From NCBI GenBank assembly GCA_947470205.1, contig CANISK010000039.1, positions 1-9,740 of the forward strand: a stretch of DNA of 9,740 nucleotides. Reading direction: 5' to 3'. Position 1 is the first letter of the stretch. Each line of letters begins with the position of its first letter. This stretch comes from Neisseriaceae bacterium (GTDB taxonomy: Bacteria > Pseudomonadota > Gammaproteobacteria > Burkholderiales > UBA11063). Below, piece by piece: positions 1 to 6,254 of the stretch. Below the pieces are notes generated by a model. That model saw only the letters and a program-made list of their open reading frames with translations, was not told the DNA's origin and did no database searches. Position numbers and translations under genes: made by a program.

Positions 1-9
1 CACAGAAGA

Positions 10-402
10 ATGATAAGCCAAAAATCATATTTAATAAGGGCAATTTATGACTGGTGTGTAGATAATGAATTCACACCATTTCTTGCCACTCATGTTGATA
101 AAAAAACCATAGTACCACATCAATACGTGCAAGATAGTCAAATTATTCTCAATCTATCTCCAATTGCCACTAAAGATTTGGAGATAGATTGTAAATGGAT
201 AACCTGTAGGGCGGTATTTGGTGGTAATATTATGGATATTGTAGTTCCTATTTATAACATTATAGCTATTTTTGCTCAAGAAAATGGGCAAGGTATGCAG
301 TTTAATGTTGAGATTGCAGATATGGATACATCAAATAATAGCAATGACAACAAGAGCACAGAAGTATCCCAGATACATAGTGGAATTAGACTAATTAAAT
401 AA
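10..402 (+). CDS. sspB: SspB, ClpXP protease specificity-enhancing factor
   Basis: SspB is a cytoplasmic adaptor that binds ssrA-tagged products of ribosome rescue and hands them to the ClpXP protease. The 130-aa protein follows the family from its start: YLIRAIYDWCVDNEFTPFL (residues 7-25) matches the YLLRAFYEWLLDN-type opening helix. The central IILNLSPIAT and the CRAVFGG segment (about 65-72) are the SspB fold strands that form the tag-binding groove, followed by IIAIFAQENGQGMQF. A polar, probably disordered Asn/Ser/Asp-rich linker (about 105-122) leads to the C-terminal GIRLIK, which resembles the ClpX-docking tail (ALRVVK in E. coli). Both working ends of the adaptor are therefore present, with a linker shorter than in the 165-aa E. 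coli protein. The ATG follows AGAAG. It is the first gene of the plus-strand run, 11 nt before tusA. sspA, its usual upstream partner, would lie outside the window. Confidence 0.93.
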   Translation: MISQKSYLIRAIYDWCVDNEFTPFLATHVDKKTIVPHQYVQDSQIILNLSPIATKDLEIDCKWITCRAVFGGNIMDIVVPIYNIIAIFAQENGQGMQFNVEIADMDTSNNSNDNKSTEVSQIHSGIRLIK

Positions 403-413
403 TAATAAACCCG

Positions 414-638
414 ATGAAACAAAAACTTGATTTATGTGGGCAAAACTGCCCACTGCCATTACTTAAAACCAAAAAATATCTTGCCAATATTCAACATGGA
501 GATTTTGTTGAAGTGCTCACAACAGATCCATCGTCTATAAATGATATTGCAAATTTTTGCGCTAAAACTGGCAATATACTGGTATCTCAAACAACACAAA
601 ATGATATTACTACCACTGTTATTAGAAAAAAATTATGA
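414..638 (+). CDS. tusA: TusA/SirA-family sulfur carrier protein
   Basis: This is a small cytoplasmic persulfide carrier. In the family, a cysteine accepts sulfur from a cysteine desulfurase (IscS) and relays it, for example towards 2-thiouridine in the tRNA wobble position. The 74-aa protein has the N-terminal signature DLCGQNCPLPLLKTKK; Cys12 in the CPxP motif is the acceptor and P13/P15 cap the following helix. The later GDFVEVLTTDPSSINDIANFC matches the G-D-x-[LV]-x-V-x-x-x-D strand and helix of the two-layer alpha/beta fold. The length is usual for short SirA-like members (E. coli TusA has 81 aa). It starts 11 nt after sspB with no strong Shine-Dalgarno sequence, which suggests translational coupling. 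Its TGA overlaps the ATG of a possible 36-codon ORF. TusA and SirA-like paralogues cannot be told apart by sequence alone; no TusBCD or YedE partner is in the window. Confidence 0.88.
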   Translation: MKQKLDLCGQNCPLPLLKTKKYLANIQHGDFVEVLTTDPSSINDIANFCAKTGNILVSQTTQNDITTTVIRKKL

Positions 639-745
639 GCTGTCATGCAGGGATTGCGTGCGCTGTGATAAATCTAGGCGTAGCTTTTGACTGTGTGTCT
701 ATTAATGTTTTAATTTTATTACCTAAAGGAAATGTAGAAGAATGA
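635..745 (+). CDS. possible 36-aa cysteine-containing hydrophobic small protein
   Basis: This short reading frame fills the gap between tusA and lysS. Its ATG overlaps the tusA stop as ATGA (635-638), and its TGA overlaps the lysS start as ATGA (742-745), an arrangement typical of translational coupling. The 36-residue product begins [15 protein letters not shown]. It has three cysteines (3, 9, 20), a hydrophobic middle (about 5-30) and a charged tail KGNVEE, so a single membrane-spanning segment is conceivable. G+C at 639-690 looks higher than in the flanking genes. I recognise no family. It may be a real coupled peptide, the remnant of a decayed gene, or a chance open stretch. The double overlap favours function; the length and lack of homology do not. 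Confidence 0.3.
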   Translation: MSCHAGIACAVINLGVAFDCVSINVLILLPKGNVEE

Positions 746-2265
746 GCGACATTCAAAATAAATCAGATAATAACATCTCACATAATGCAGATAACCATCT
801 GATTATAGAAAGAAAAGCAAAACTAAATCAAATTAGAAATATTCGTAAAAATGCTTATCCAAATTCCTTCAAACCAACAATTACTGCATATGAATTACAT
901 CAAAAATATGACGAAAAAACCAATGAAGAATTAAATGGCATAATGATAAATGTAAAAGTAGCTGGACGCGTAATGTTAAAACGCATTATGGGAAAATCTT
1001 CTTTTATCACCCTCAAAGACAACAATTATAACATCCAATTATATGTCAATAAAGACATGGTGGACAGTACAATACATCAAGAGTTTATCGAACTTGATAT
1101 TGGTGATATCATTGGGGTTTCTGGAGTATTATTTAAAACCAAAACTAATGAATTATCCATTAAAATAAATTCATGCGAACTTATTAGTAAAAATTTACGC
1201 CCACTACCTGAAAAATTCCACGGGCTTACCAACCAAGAGTTATGTTACAGACAACGATATGTTGATTTGATTATGAATAAAGATACACAAGATCTTTTTA
1301 TCAAACGCTCTAAAATCATCCAATCTATAAGAAATACCCTACTGATTGAAGACTACTTGGAGGTGGAAACCCCAATGATGCACCAGATCCCAGGGGGAGC
1401 TACCGCAAAACCATTTATTACCCATCACAACACTTTAAACATCCCCTTATATCTTAGAGTTGCACCAGAATTATATCTAAAACGCCTAATTATAGGTGGA
1501 TTTAACCGTGTGTTTGAGATAAACCGCAATTTTAGAAATGAAGGACTATCCACAAGACACAACCCAGAATTCACCATGGTGGAATTTTATGAAAGCTATG
1601 CTAACTACACTAGAATGATGGAAATTACTGAAATAATTATCCGAAATACTGCTGCATTAGCAATAGGTAGTCTTGAATTTGAGTATCAGGGTACTTTGGT
1701 GGATCTATCAAAACCATTTGACAAGCTCACAATTTGCGATGCAATTATAAAATACAACCCAGAATATTCTAAAAATCAGCTTGAGGATAAGGATTTTTTA
1801 CGCAATGAGCTTCATAGATTCACCAATAATATAAATAAAAATGCAAGCATTGGGATGTTGCAACTCAAACTCTTTGAAGAAACCACTGAAAGCAAGCTAT
1901 GGAACCCAACATATATCATAGACTACCCTGTAGATATATCTCCCCTTGCGCGTTTATCTGATACCGATTGCTCAATCACCGAGAGATTTGAGCTGTTCAT
2001 CGTGGGGCGTGAGATTGCAAATGGGTATTCGGAATTAAATGACCCAGAAGAACAAGCGATGCGTTTTAAAAAACAAGTAGAACAAAAAGACAATGGTGAT
2101 GAAGAGGCGATGCATTATGATGCAGATTATATCAACGCACTAGAATATGGCATGCCCCACACTGGCGGATGCGGGATTGGGATCGATAGGCTAGTGATGT
2201 TAATCGCAAATGCCGCTTCCATTAAAGACGTAATATTATTTCCACAGATGAAACCAGAATGCTAA
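742..2265 (+). CDS. lysS: lysyl-tRNA synthetase, class II
   Basis: This enzyme charges tRNA(Lys) with lysine using ATP, in the cytoplasm, and is essential for translation. The 507 aa are close to E. coli LysS (505). After a polar leader comes the OB-fold anticodon-binding domain (about 67-150, starting [18 protein letters not shown]). The class II catalytic domain follows: motif 1 around [12 protein letters not shown] (208-219), then PFITHHNT, then motif 2 with [16 protein letters not shown] (R265 and E267 contact ATP), and motif 3 [13 protein letters not shown] (475-487) with the class-defining R483. The last residues [10 protein letters not shown] follow the bacterial family. The [10 protein letters not shown] form resembles betaproteobacterial LysS from memory. 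The ATG lies 11 nt after AAAGGA (725-730). The 3' end overlaps rluD by 7 nt, which ties the two genes into one transcript. prfB, a frequent lysS neighbour, is absent here. Confidence 0.97.
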   Translation: MSDIQNKSDNNISHNADNHLIIERKAKLNQIRNIRKNAYPNSFKPTITAYELHQKYDEKTNEELNGIMINVKVAGRVMLKRIMGKSSFITLKDNNYNIQLYVNKDMVDSTIHQEFIELDIGDIIGVSGVLFKTKTNELSIKINSCELISKNLRPLPEKFHGLTNQELCYRQRYVDLIMNKDTQDLFIKRSKIIQSIRNTLLIEDYLEVETPMMHQIPGGATAKPFITHHNTLNIPLYLRVAPELYLKRLIIGGFNRVFEINRNFRNEGLSTRHNPEFTMVEFYESYANYTRMMEITEIIIRNTAALAIGSLEFEYQGTLVDLSKPFDKLTICDAIIKYNPEYSKNQLEDKDFLRNELHRFTNNINKNASIGMLQLKLFEETTESKLWNPTYIIDYPVDISPLARLSDTDCSITERFELFIVGREIANGYSELNDPEEQAMRFKKQVEQKDNGDEEAMHYDADYINALEYGMPHTGGCGIGIDRLVMLIANAASIKDVILFPQMKPEC

Positions 2266-3215
2266 CTCAAAATCTTGATGCAGATGAACCAATTGCACTT
2301 ATCATCCCAGATGAATATATGGGCTTAAGATGTGATGTTGCATTGGCAAAAATTTGCGATGGTATATCTCGCACTCAAATTGTAAAATGGCTAAAAGACG
2401 GTCATATTATAATCAATGATAGCATAGCAAAGCCTAAGGATAAACTGTATGGTGGGGAGAGTGTGGTAATAACCCCCATCCCAACAGACAGTAGCTATGC
2501 ATACACCCCATGTGATCTTCCGCTTGATATCATCTACGAAGATGAGTATATACTGATAATTAACAAACCAGCAGGACTGGTTACACACCCTGGGGCTGGT
2601 AACTGGACAGATACTCTATTAAATGCACTACTTTTCCATTATCCAAACGCCAAAAACCTACCCCGAGCTGGTATTGTGCATAGATTAGATAAAGATACCT
2701 CGGGTATAATGATGATAGCAAAAACACTCCAGGCACAAACTAAACTGGTACAAATGATACAAAATAGAAGTGTTAGTAGGATATATCGGGCTATAGTACA
2801 CGGTCATCCTTATAAATCTGGGGTTATTAATAAAAACATCGGGCGAGATATTCATAACAGAACCAAGATGAGTGCTTGTGATGTGGGTGGTAAAGAGGCA
2901 ATTACGCACTTTAAAGTATTAGAATATTTTGATAAATTTAGCTATATTGAGTGTAAATTAGACACTGGGCGCACCCATCAAATTCGTGTACATATGAAAC
3001 ACATAAAACACCAGATTGTGGGAGATAAGACATACGGGTATGGTAATAACAAAATTATGTCTTATAGTGATGAAATCCAAAAGGCTATATTAAACCTAAA
3101 TAGACAAGCATTACATGCTATAACGCTTCAATTTCAACACCCTATCACAAATGTTCCGCTAGACTTTAAATGCAATTTAGCGGATGATATTAAATATTTA
3201 CTAAATTGTTTATAA
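2259..3215 (+). CDS. rluD: 23S rRNA pseudouridine synthase RluD
   Basis: RluD converts three uridines in helix 69 of 23S rRNA (1911, 1915, 1917 in E. coli) to pseudouridine during 50S assembly. The 318-aa protein has an N-terminal S4 RNA-binding domain (about 22-80, with [17 protein letters not shown]). The RluA-type catalytic domain follows: [21 protein letters not shown], then HPGAGN, then motif [15 protein letters not shown], where D144 is the catalytic aspartate. [16 protein letters not shown], near residue 240, is the conserved C-terminal core. RluD is favoured over RluA/RluC by the S4 domain, the [17 protein letters not shown] segment and the closing DRQALHA-like [12 protein letters not shown]. 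The start overlaps the lysS end by 7 nt, so translation is probably coupled. The protein ends [10 protein letters not shown], lacking the acidic tail of the E. coli enzyme, and the last base of its TAA falls inside the terminal repeat of a MITE-like element. Confidence 0.94.
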   Translation: MLTQNLDADEPIALIIPDEYMGLRCDVALAKICDGISRTQIVKWLKDGHIIINDSIAKPKDKLYGGESVVITPIPTDSSYAYTPCDLPLDIIYEDEYILIINKPAGLVTHPGAGNWTDTLLNALLFHYPNAKNLPRAGIVHRLDKDTSGIMMIAKTLQAQTKLVQMIQNRSVSRIYRAIVHGHPYKSGVINKNIGRDIHNRTKMSACDVGGKEAITHFKVLEYFDKFSYIECKLDTGRTHQIRVHMKHIKHQIVGDKTYGYGNNKIMSYSDEIQKAILNLNRQALHAITLQFQHPITNVPLDFKCNLADDIKYLLNCL

Positions 3216-3413
3216 CGCCAGTTCGACATAAGAAACCAATAAACACTGTCATTCCCGCGGATGCGGGAATCCAGTCGATATAAATACTCACATTCTCATA
3301 AGGGTTGAGCGTTATAGAACTGGATTCCCGCATCCGCGGGAATGACATACTAGCATTTATACTGTTAAATATCAATACTTTATTTATCGTCTTATGTCGA
3401 ACTGGCGTTTATA
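3209..3413. mobile_element. nested inverted-repeat MITE-like element
   Basis: This non-coding element of about 193-195 bp has two layers of symmetry. The outer terminal repeats, 3214-3233 and 3390-3409, are perfect 20-bp inverted copies. TTTATA stands at both ends (3209-3214 and 3408-3413), which would fit a target duplication; because it overlaps the repeats, a simple TA duplication is also possible. Inside, 3247-3275 and 3319-3347 form a perfect 29-bp inverted repeat around a 43-nt loop. No transposase is encoded, so any movement would need one supplied in trans. It sits between the convergent rluD and the pentapeptide-repeat gene. The TIR plus apparent duplication support a mobile origin, but one copy cannot prove mobility. 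Confidence 0.7.
3247..3347. repeat. paired REP-like hairpins (29-bp perfect inverted repeat)
   Basis: Two inverted copies of a GTCATTCCCGC..GCGGGAATCCAGT unit lie at 3247-3275 and 3319-3347. Each copy is itself a palindrome: ATTCCCGC and GCGGGAAT pair around GGAT (3251-3270) and around ATCC in the opposite copy. The region can fold either as two small G+C-rich hairpins or as one 29-bp stem. Units of this type are scattered through many proteobacterial genomes, and their spurious translations (peptides such as SFPRMRESS and DWIPASAGMT) are often annotated as proteins. G+C is far above the surroundings. Placed between two convergent genes, the structure could act as a two-way transcription terminator or block exonucleases at both mRNA 3' ends; that role is inferred. 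Confidence 0.8.
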
Positions 3414-3425
3414 GGTGATTTGTAG

Positions 3426-4670
3426 CTATTGGTTTTTTATTTTTTTTAGAGCATCCAATGTTACTTTCCCAATTAATTCTGTTATTTGTTTAACCCCACA
3501 CACAGTAATTTTTGCTGCTTTTACAAATTCACCTACAATATTGTTTCCTGTTTTTTGTGTTTTTGATGCTATTTGAGAGAGTCTATTCTGTTGATTATTA
3601 TTGTTTGGATTGTCTTGATTATTATCATTTATAATCGGCTCCACCTGTTGACGTAAACTATTTTTAAGTATTTCATATTTATCATTTATAGAATTAATCA
3701 TCGATAAAAGATATTTTTTCTTCTTGTCATCAAGTTCAAGTAACCAATTTGCATCAAATGTAATGGTTGTATTACCTTCAAAAGTAACAGTTGACAAATC
3801 ACCAGCAGTCATCTTAACATTATTCATCTTGGCGTTATTAAAACTAACCCAATTAAAATCAATATTATTAAAAGTAACATTGTTTAAAAATGTATTGGAA
3901 AAATCCACACCACCCATCCGAAGATTACTCATCTGAACATGATTCATCGTGGCTTTATTAAAATTAGTTCCATAATAATCAACCCTCTTTAAATCACTAC
4001 CGTCTAAAGGCTTGCCATTAAATTGACAATCCCCTAATTTTGTGCCGTCAAATTTACATTTATCCAAATTACTGTCATTGAAGTTAACACCACTCAACGA
4101 ACTTTTACTGAGGTTGGCATTGGTAAAATTAGCATTAGTAAAGTTAGCACCATTTAAAGAACCCTGAAAATGCAAATCATGAAAATCACCATTTGCCAAC
4201 ACACGGAAATCTGGATCTTGGTATATCTCATTATTCAAAAATTGTTTTTTTATCTTGGATAAACTCTCTGTATTTGTAAATCCAAAATATTTAGAAGATT
4301 TTTGTAATTCTAATGCTTCATACATAATGGCTAAATTATCAGGATAGCTAGATACTCTGCTCATCGTTTCATGCCTATGTGTACATAAACTCAATACAAG
4401 TTTAGCATGATCATCATTTTTTAAACTTGCATCAATACTGCCTAATAAAGTTTTAATTCCATCGAGCGTAATACGTACTTTATCAGAATATTTACCCCTA
4501 AGACCAACCACCAATTTATCGCATATCTCTTTAAATCTATGTTTATTGGGGCTCTTATACAATATCAGCAGTAAATCATCTTTAAGCCTAACATTAGATT
4601 TTAATTCAAGTATTGCACTGTCATGACGCACAGTATGTCCAGAGAAAAATTTAGTACCTACAGAGTCCAC
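3426..4670 (-). CDS. pentapeptide-repeat protein, candidate secreted effector
   Basis: This 414-aa protein has three parts. Residues 1-160 look helical and match no family I know. Residues about 165-305 hold roughly 27 pentapeptide repeats of A(N/D)(L/F)xx type (for example GANFTNANFTNANLS at 174-188, SGVNFNDSNLDKCKF, TMNHVQMSNLRMGGVDF), with Phe, Leu or Met at the central position; such repeats stack into a right-handed quadrilateral beta-helix. The C-terminal part has a Lys-rich helix (316-345), an Asn/Gln-rich linker (347-362) and a basic end. There is no signal peptide or clear membrane segment. The start is GTG at 4668-4670: AAGGA (4677-4681) lies 6 nt upstream and an in-frame stop follows soon after, while the nearby ATG at 4675 is out of frame. 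Known pentapeptide proteins include DNA mimics that protect gyrase (Qnr/MfpA) and secreted effectors of intracellular bacteria. The long flanking domains do not fit the small Qnr type. Function is unknown; effector status is inferred from architecture and context. Confidence 0.85.
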   Translation of the reverse strand: MDSVGTKFFSGHTVRHDSAILELKSNVRLKDDLLLILYKSPNKHRFKEICDKLVVGLRGKYSDKVRITLDGIKTLLGSIDASLKNDDHAKLVLSLCTHRHETMSRVSSYPDNLAIMYEALELQKSSKYFGFTNTESLSKIKKQFLNNEIYQDPDFRVLANGDFHDLHFQGSLNGANFTNANFTNANLSKSSLSGVNFNDSNLDKCKFDGTKLGDCQFNGKPLDGSDLKRVDYYGTNFNKATMNHVQMSNLRMGGVDFSNTFLNNVTFNNIDFNWVSFNNAKMNNVKMTAGDLSTVTFEGNTTITFDANWLLELDDKKKKYLLSMINSINDKYEILKNSLRQQVEPIINDNNQDNPNNNNQQNRLSQIASKTQKTGNNIVGEFVKAAKITVCGVKQITELIGKVTLDALKKIKNQ

Positions 4671-4676
4671 AGCATA

Positions 4677-4681
4677 TCCTT
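4677..4681 (-). promoter_or_regulatory. ribosome binding site deciding a GTG start
   Basis: AAGGA on the minus strand lies 6 nt before GTG 4668-4670. It selects that GTG over the out-of-frame ATG whose first base is only 1 nt from the site. Confidence 0.6.
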
Positions 4682-4749
4682 TATTTAATTGTATTTATTG
4701 ATATCACACATCAGTTACTCATGTATTGTACAATAATTAAATATAAATT

Positions 4750-4785
4750 TTTGAAGAAAATTTCTTCAAAGTCGCCAATTGTCAA
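4750..4785 (-). promoter_or_regulatory. AT-rich palindrome beside a TTGACA box, possible operator
   Basis: A perfect 21-bp palindrome with 10-bp arms (4750-4770, TTTGAAGAAA and its complement around one A) lies 80 bp upstream of the pentapeptide-repeat gene. On the minus strand a consensus-like -35 hexamer TTGACA (4780-4785) stands just before it. No good -10 box is found at 16-18 bp spacing, because the palindrome occupies that place; a TACAAT lies further downstream. A repressor-binding site over a promoter is one reading. A weak terminator for dapE is another, but no T-run follows. Low confidence. Confidence 0.25.
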
Positions 4786-4873
4786 TCTTATATTGAATTT
4801 TACCAAATAAACCAATATGTTGAAAATTAACTATACAACCTGAATAAAAAAAATTTAACTCTTAATTCGCATT

Positions 4874-6031
4874 TTACCTCAAAAGTAAGGTATATATCTC
4901 AGTGAGTTTTATCAAGTCACTCTTATTGATTGATTCATCAATCTTATGGATATATTGATTTGGTAGACCACATTCCACAATCTCATCGCTCACATCTACT
5001 AAAAATCTTGCATCTGATGTGCCACCTGTTGTGGATAATTTGGGTATAGTGCCAGTAACCTCCTGAATACTCTTTATAAATGAATCTACAAATACACCTT
5101 TTTTGCTTATGAATGGTATTGCAGAATTATTCCATGAGATATTATGGGCTATTTTATATTTATGCAATATGTCTTCAATTTTATTTTTTATGCTATCAAA
5201 TGTATGATGAGTATTGTACCTAATGTTAAACTTAGCGTATAAAGATCTGGGGATCACGTTATCCACCCCTACCCCACTATTTATATTGCTCATCTGCAAC
5301 GATGTTGGTGGAAAATCATCCGTACCATCATCCCATTTTATATTTAATATTTCTTGCAATATTGGTGTAAATAAGTGAATAGGGTTATTTGCTAAATGAG
5401 GATAAGCTATATGCCCATCTTGACCAATTATCTCCAAATGACAATTTACTGAGCCTCGTCGTCCAATTTTTATCATATCCCCAATAGTGTGTTCCGATGT
5501 TGGCTCCCCTACTAGACAACAAGACAGTCTAATGTTATTTTTTTTAAGATAATCCACAATAACTGGAGTGCCATCTATACCGAAGCCCTCTTCGTCTGAG
5601 GTGAGCATTATCATGATTGAAGATTTGTGGGATTGATTTTGTTTGTTATTGTTGGTAGATTGTATGAATATTTCACACGCTAAAATAAAACTTGCAATCC
5701 CACCTTTCATGTCTGCAATACCACGTCCATAAAGTATGCCATTTGTATCGGTCAGGGTGAATGGATCATGTGTCCACTTAGATAGCGTGCCTACTGGCAC
5801 CACATCTACATGTCCAGCAAATGCAAATATGGGGGTATTGTGAATATCTCCGTATGTAGCAACGAGGTTTGTGGTCTCATTTTTATCTAATCTGATACAA
5901 CTAAACCCAAGGTCTATCAATAAACCTTGGATATAATTTAATGAACCCGCATCATTTGGGGTGATTGATTTAAATTTAATCAGATTTGCTGTGATTTCTA
6001 GCAATCTATTTTCTTGTTGTTGATTTAACAT
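4874..6031 (-). CDS. dapE: succinyl-diaminopimelate desuccinylase
   Basis: DapE hydrolyses N-succinyl-L,L-diaminopimelate to L,L-diaminopimelate and succinate in the succinylase branch of lysine and meso-DAP synthesis, supplying peptidoglycan. It is a cytoplasmic M20 di-zinc hydrolase. Numbering from the GTG at 6043, the metal ligands and catalytic residues are all visible: H78 and D80 in AGHVDVVP, D111 in GRGIADMKGG, E151/E152 in SDEEG, E180 in GEPTS and H366 in QYIHKIDE. The small dimerisation domain lies between about 195 and 310 (RRGSVNCHLEIIGQDGHIAYP), and STTGGTSDARF (337-347) is the substrate loop. I chose the ATG at 6029-6031 because AGGTGA (6040-6045), a perfect match to part of the anti-Shine-Dalgarno complement, lies 8 nt upstream. 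An in-frame GTG at 6041-6043 overlaps that site and would add 4 residues. The gene stands alone, with its own extended -10 promoter. Confidence 0.95.
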   Translation of the reverse strand: MLNQQQENRLLEITANLIKFKSITPNDAGSLNYIQGLLIDLGFSCIRLDKNETTNLVATYGDIHNTPIFAFAGHVDVVPVGTLSKWTHDPFTLTDTNGILYGRGIADMKGGIASFILACEIFIQSTNNNKQNQSHKSSIMIMLTSDEEGFGIDGTPVIVDYLKKNNIRLSCCLVGEPTSEHTIGDMIKIGRRGSVNCHLEIIGQDGHIAYPHLANNPIHLFTPILQEILNIKWDDGTDDFPPTSLQMSNINSGVGVDNVIPRSLYAKFNIRYNTHHTFDSIKNKIEDILHKYKIAHNISWNNSAIPFISKKGVFVDSFIKSIQEVTGTIPKLSTTGGTSDARFLVDVSDEIVECGLPNQYIHKIDESINKSDLIKLTEIYTLLLR

Positions 6032-6067
6032 ACTTATCTTCACCTATTGAAATTATATACTTAACGT

Positions 6068-6076
6068 ATTATAACA
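6068..6076 (-). promoter_or_regulatory. extended -10 promoter of dapE
   Basis: On the minus strand TGTTATAAT (TGnTATAAT, a perfect extended -10) lies about 37 bp before the chosen dapE start. No convincing -35 box is seen 17 bp upstream, as is common for extended -10 promoters. A second TATAAT at 6052-6057 could start a very short leader but has no upstream elements. Confidence 0.5.
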
Positions 6077-6138
6077 TCAGGGCAAATCGGTGCTATCTTT
6101 TTATGCGATACATAAGATATGAGTTATCATGAGATGAA

Positions 6139-6170
6139 ATTGCAAGCCTAGATAAATCTAGGCTTGCAAT
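6139..6170. terminator. 15-bp perfect hairpin, probable terminator
   Basis: ATTGCAAGCCTAGAT (6139-6153) and its exact complement (6156-6170) pair around a 2-base centre, which in RNA would open to a loop of at least 4 nt. On the minus strand the hairpin comes about 85 bp after the SET-domain gene and before the dapE promoter, so it would insulate the two genes; the tract after it on that strand is only TTTCATC. The better T-run (GTTGTTTTTG, 6172-6181) follows on the plus strand, where no gene ends nearby. Orientation is therefore uncertain. An operator for dapE is less likely, since it lies over 60 bp upstream of the -10. Confidence 0.5.
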
Positions 6171-6254
6171 GGTTGTTTTTGTTCGTATCTACATCCCGAG
6201 CTGAAGTTACCAAATAATTTTCAACTGCTGTGCATTCTAATCTTGTTCAATATC

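Noticed and set aside
2391..2909. Two minus-strand ORFs of 65 and 74 codons
   Set aside because: Both lie inside rluD, whose conserved motifs cover the same bases.
3190..3375. Minus-strand 61-codon ORF containing SFPRMRESS and DWIPASAGMT
   Set aside because: It is the translation of the two REP-like palindromes, a known source of false proteins, and it overlaps the rluD end.
3209..3413. CRISPR array
   Set aside because: The repeats are inverted and only paired, with no regularly spaced direct repeats or cas genes.
3724..3936. Plus-strand 70-codon ORF with a hydrophobic product
   Set aside because: Antisense to the pentapeptide repeats; the hydrophobicity reflects the repeat composition.
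4110..4155. Short tandem DNA repeat (15-nt units)
   Set aside because: It encodes consecutive NFTNA pentapeptides and is explained by the protein repeat, not by a separate element.
6041..6043. GTG as the dapE start
   Set aside because: It overlaps the AGGTGA ribosome binding site that fits the ATG 12 nt further on.
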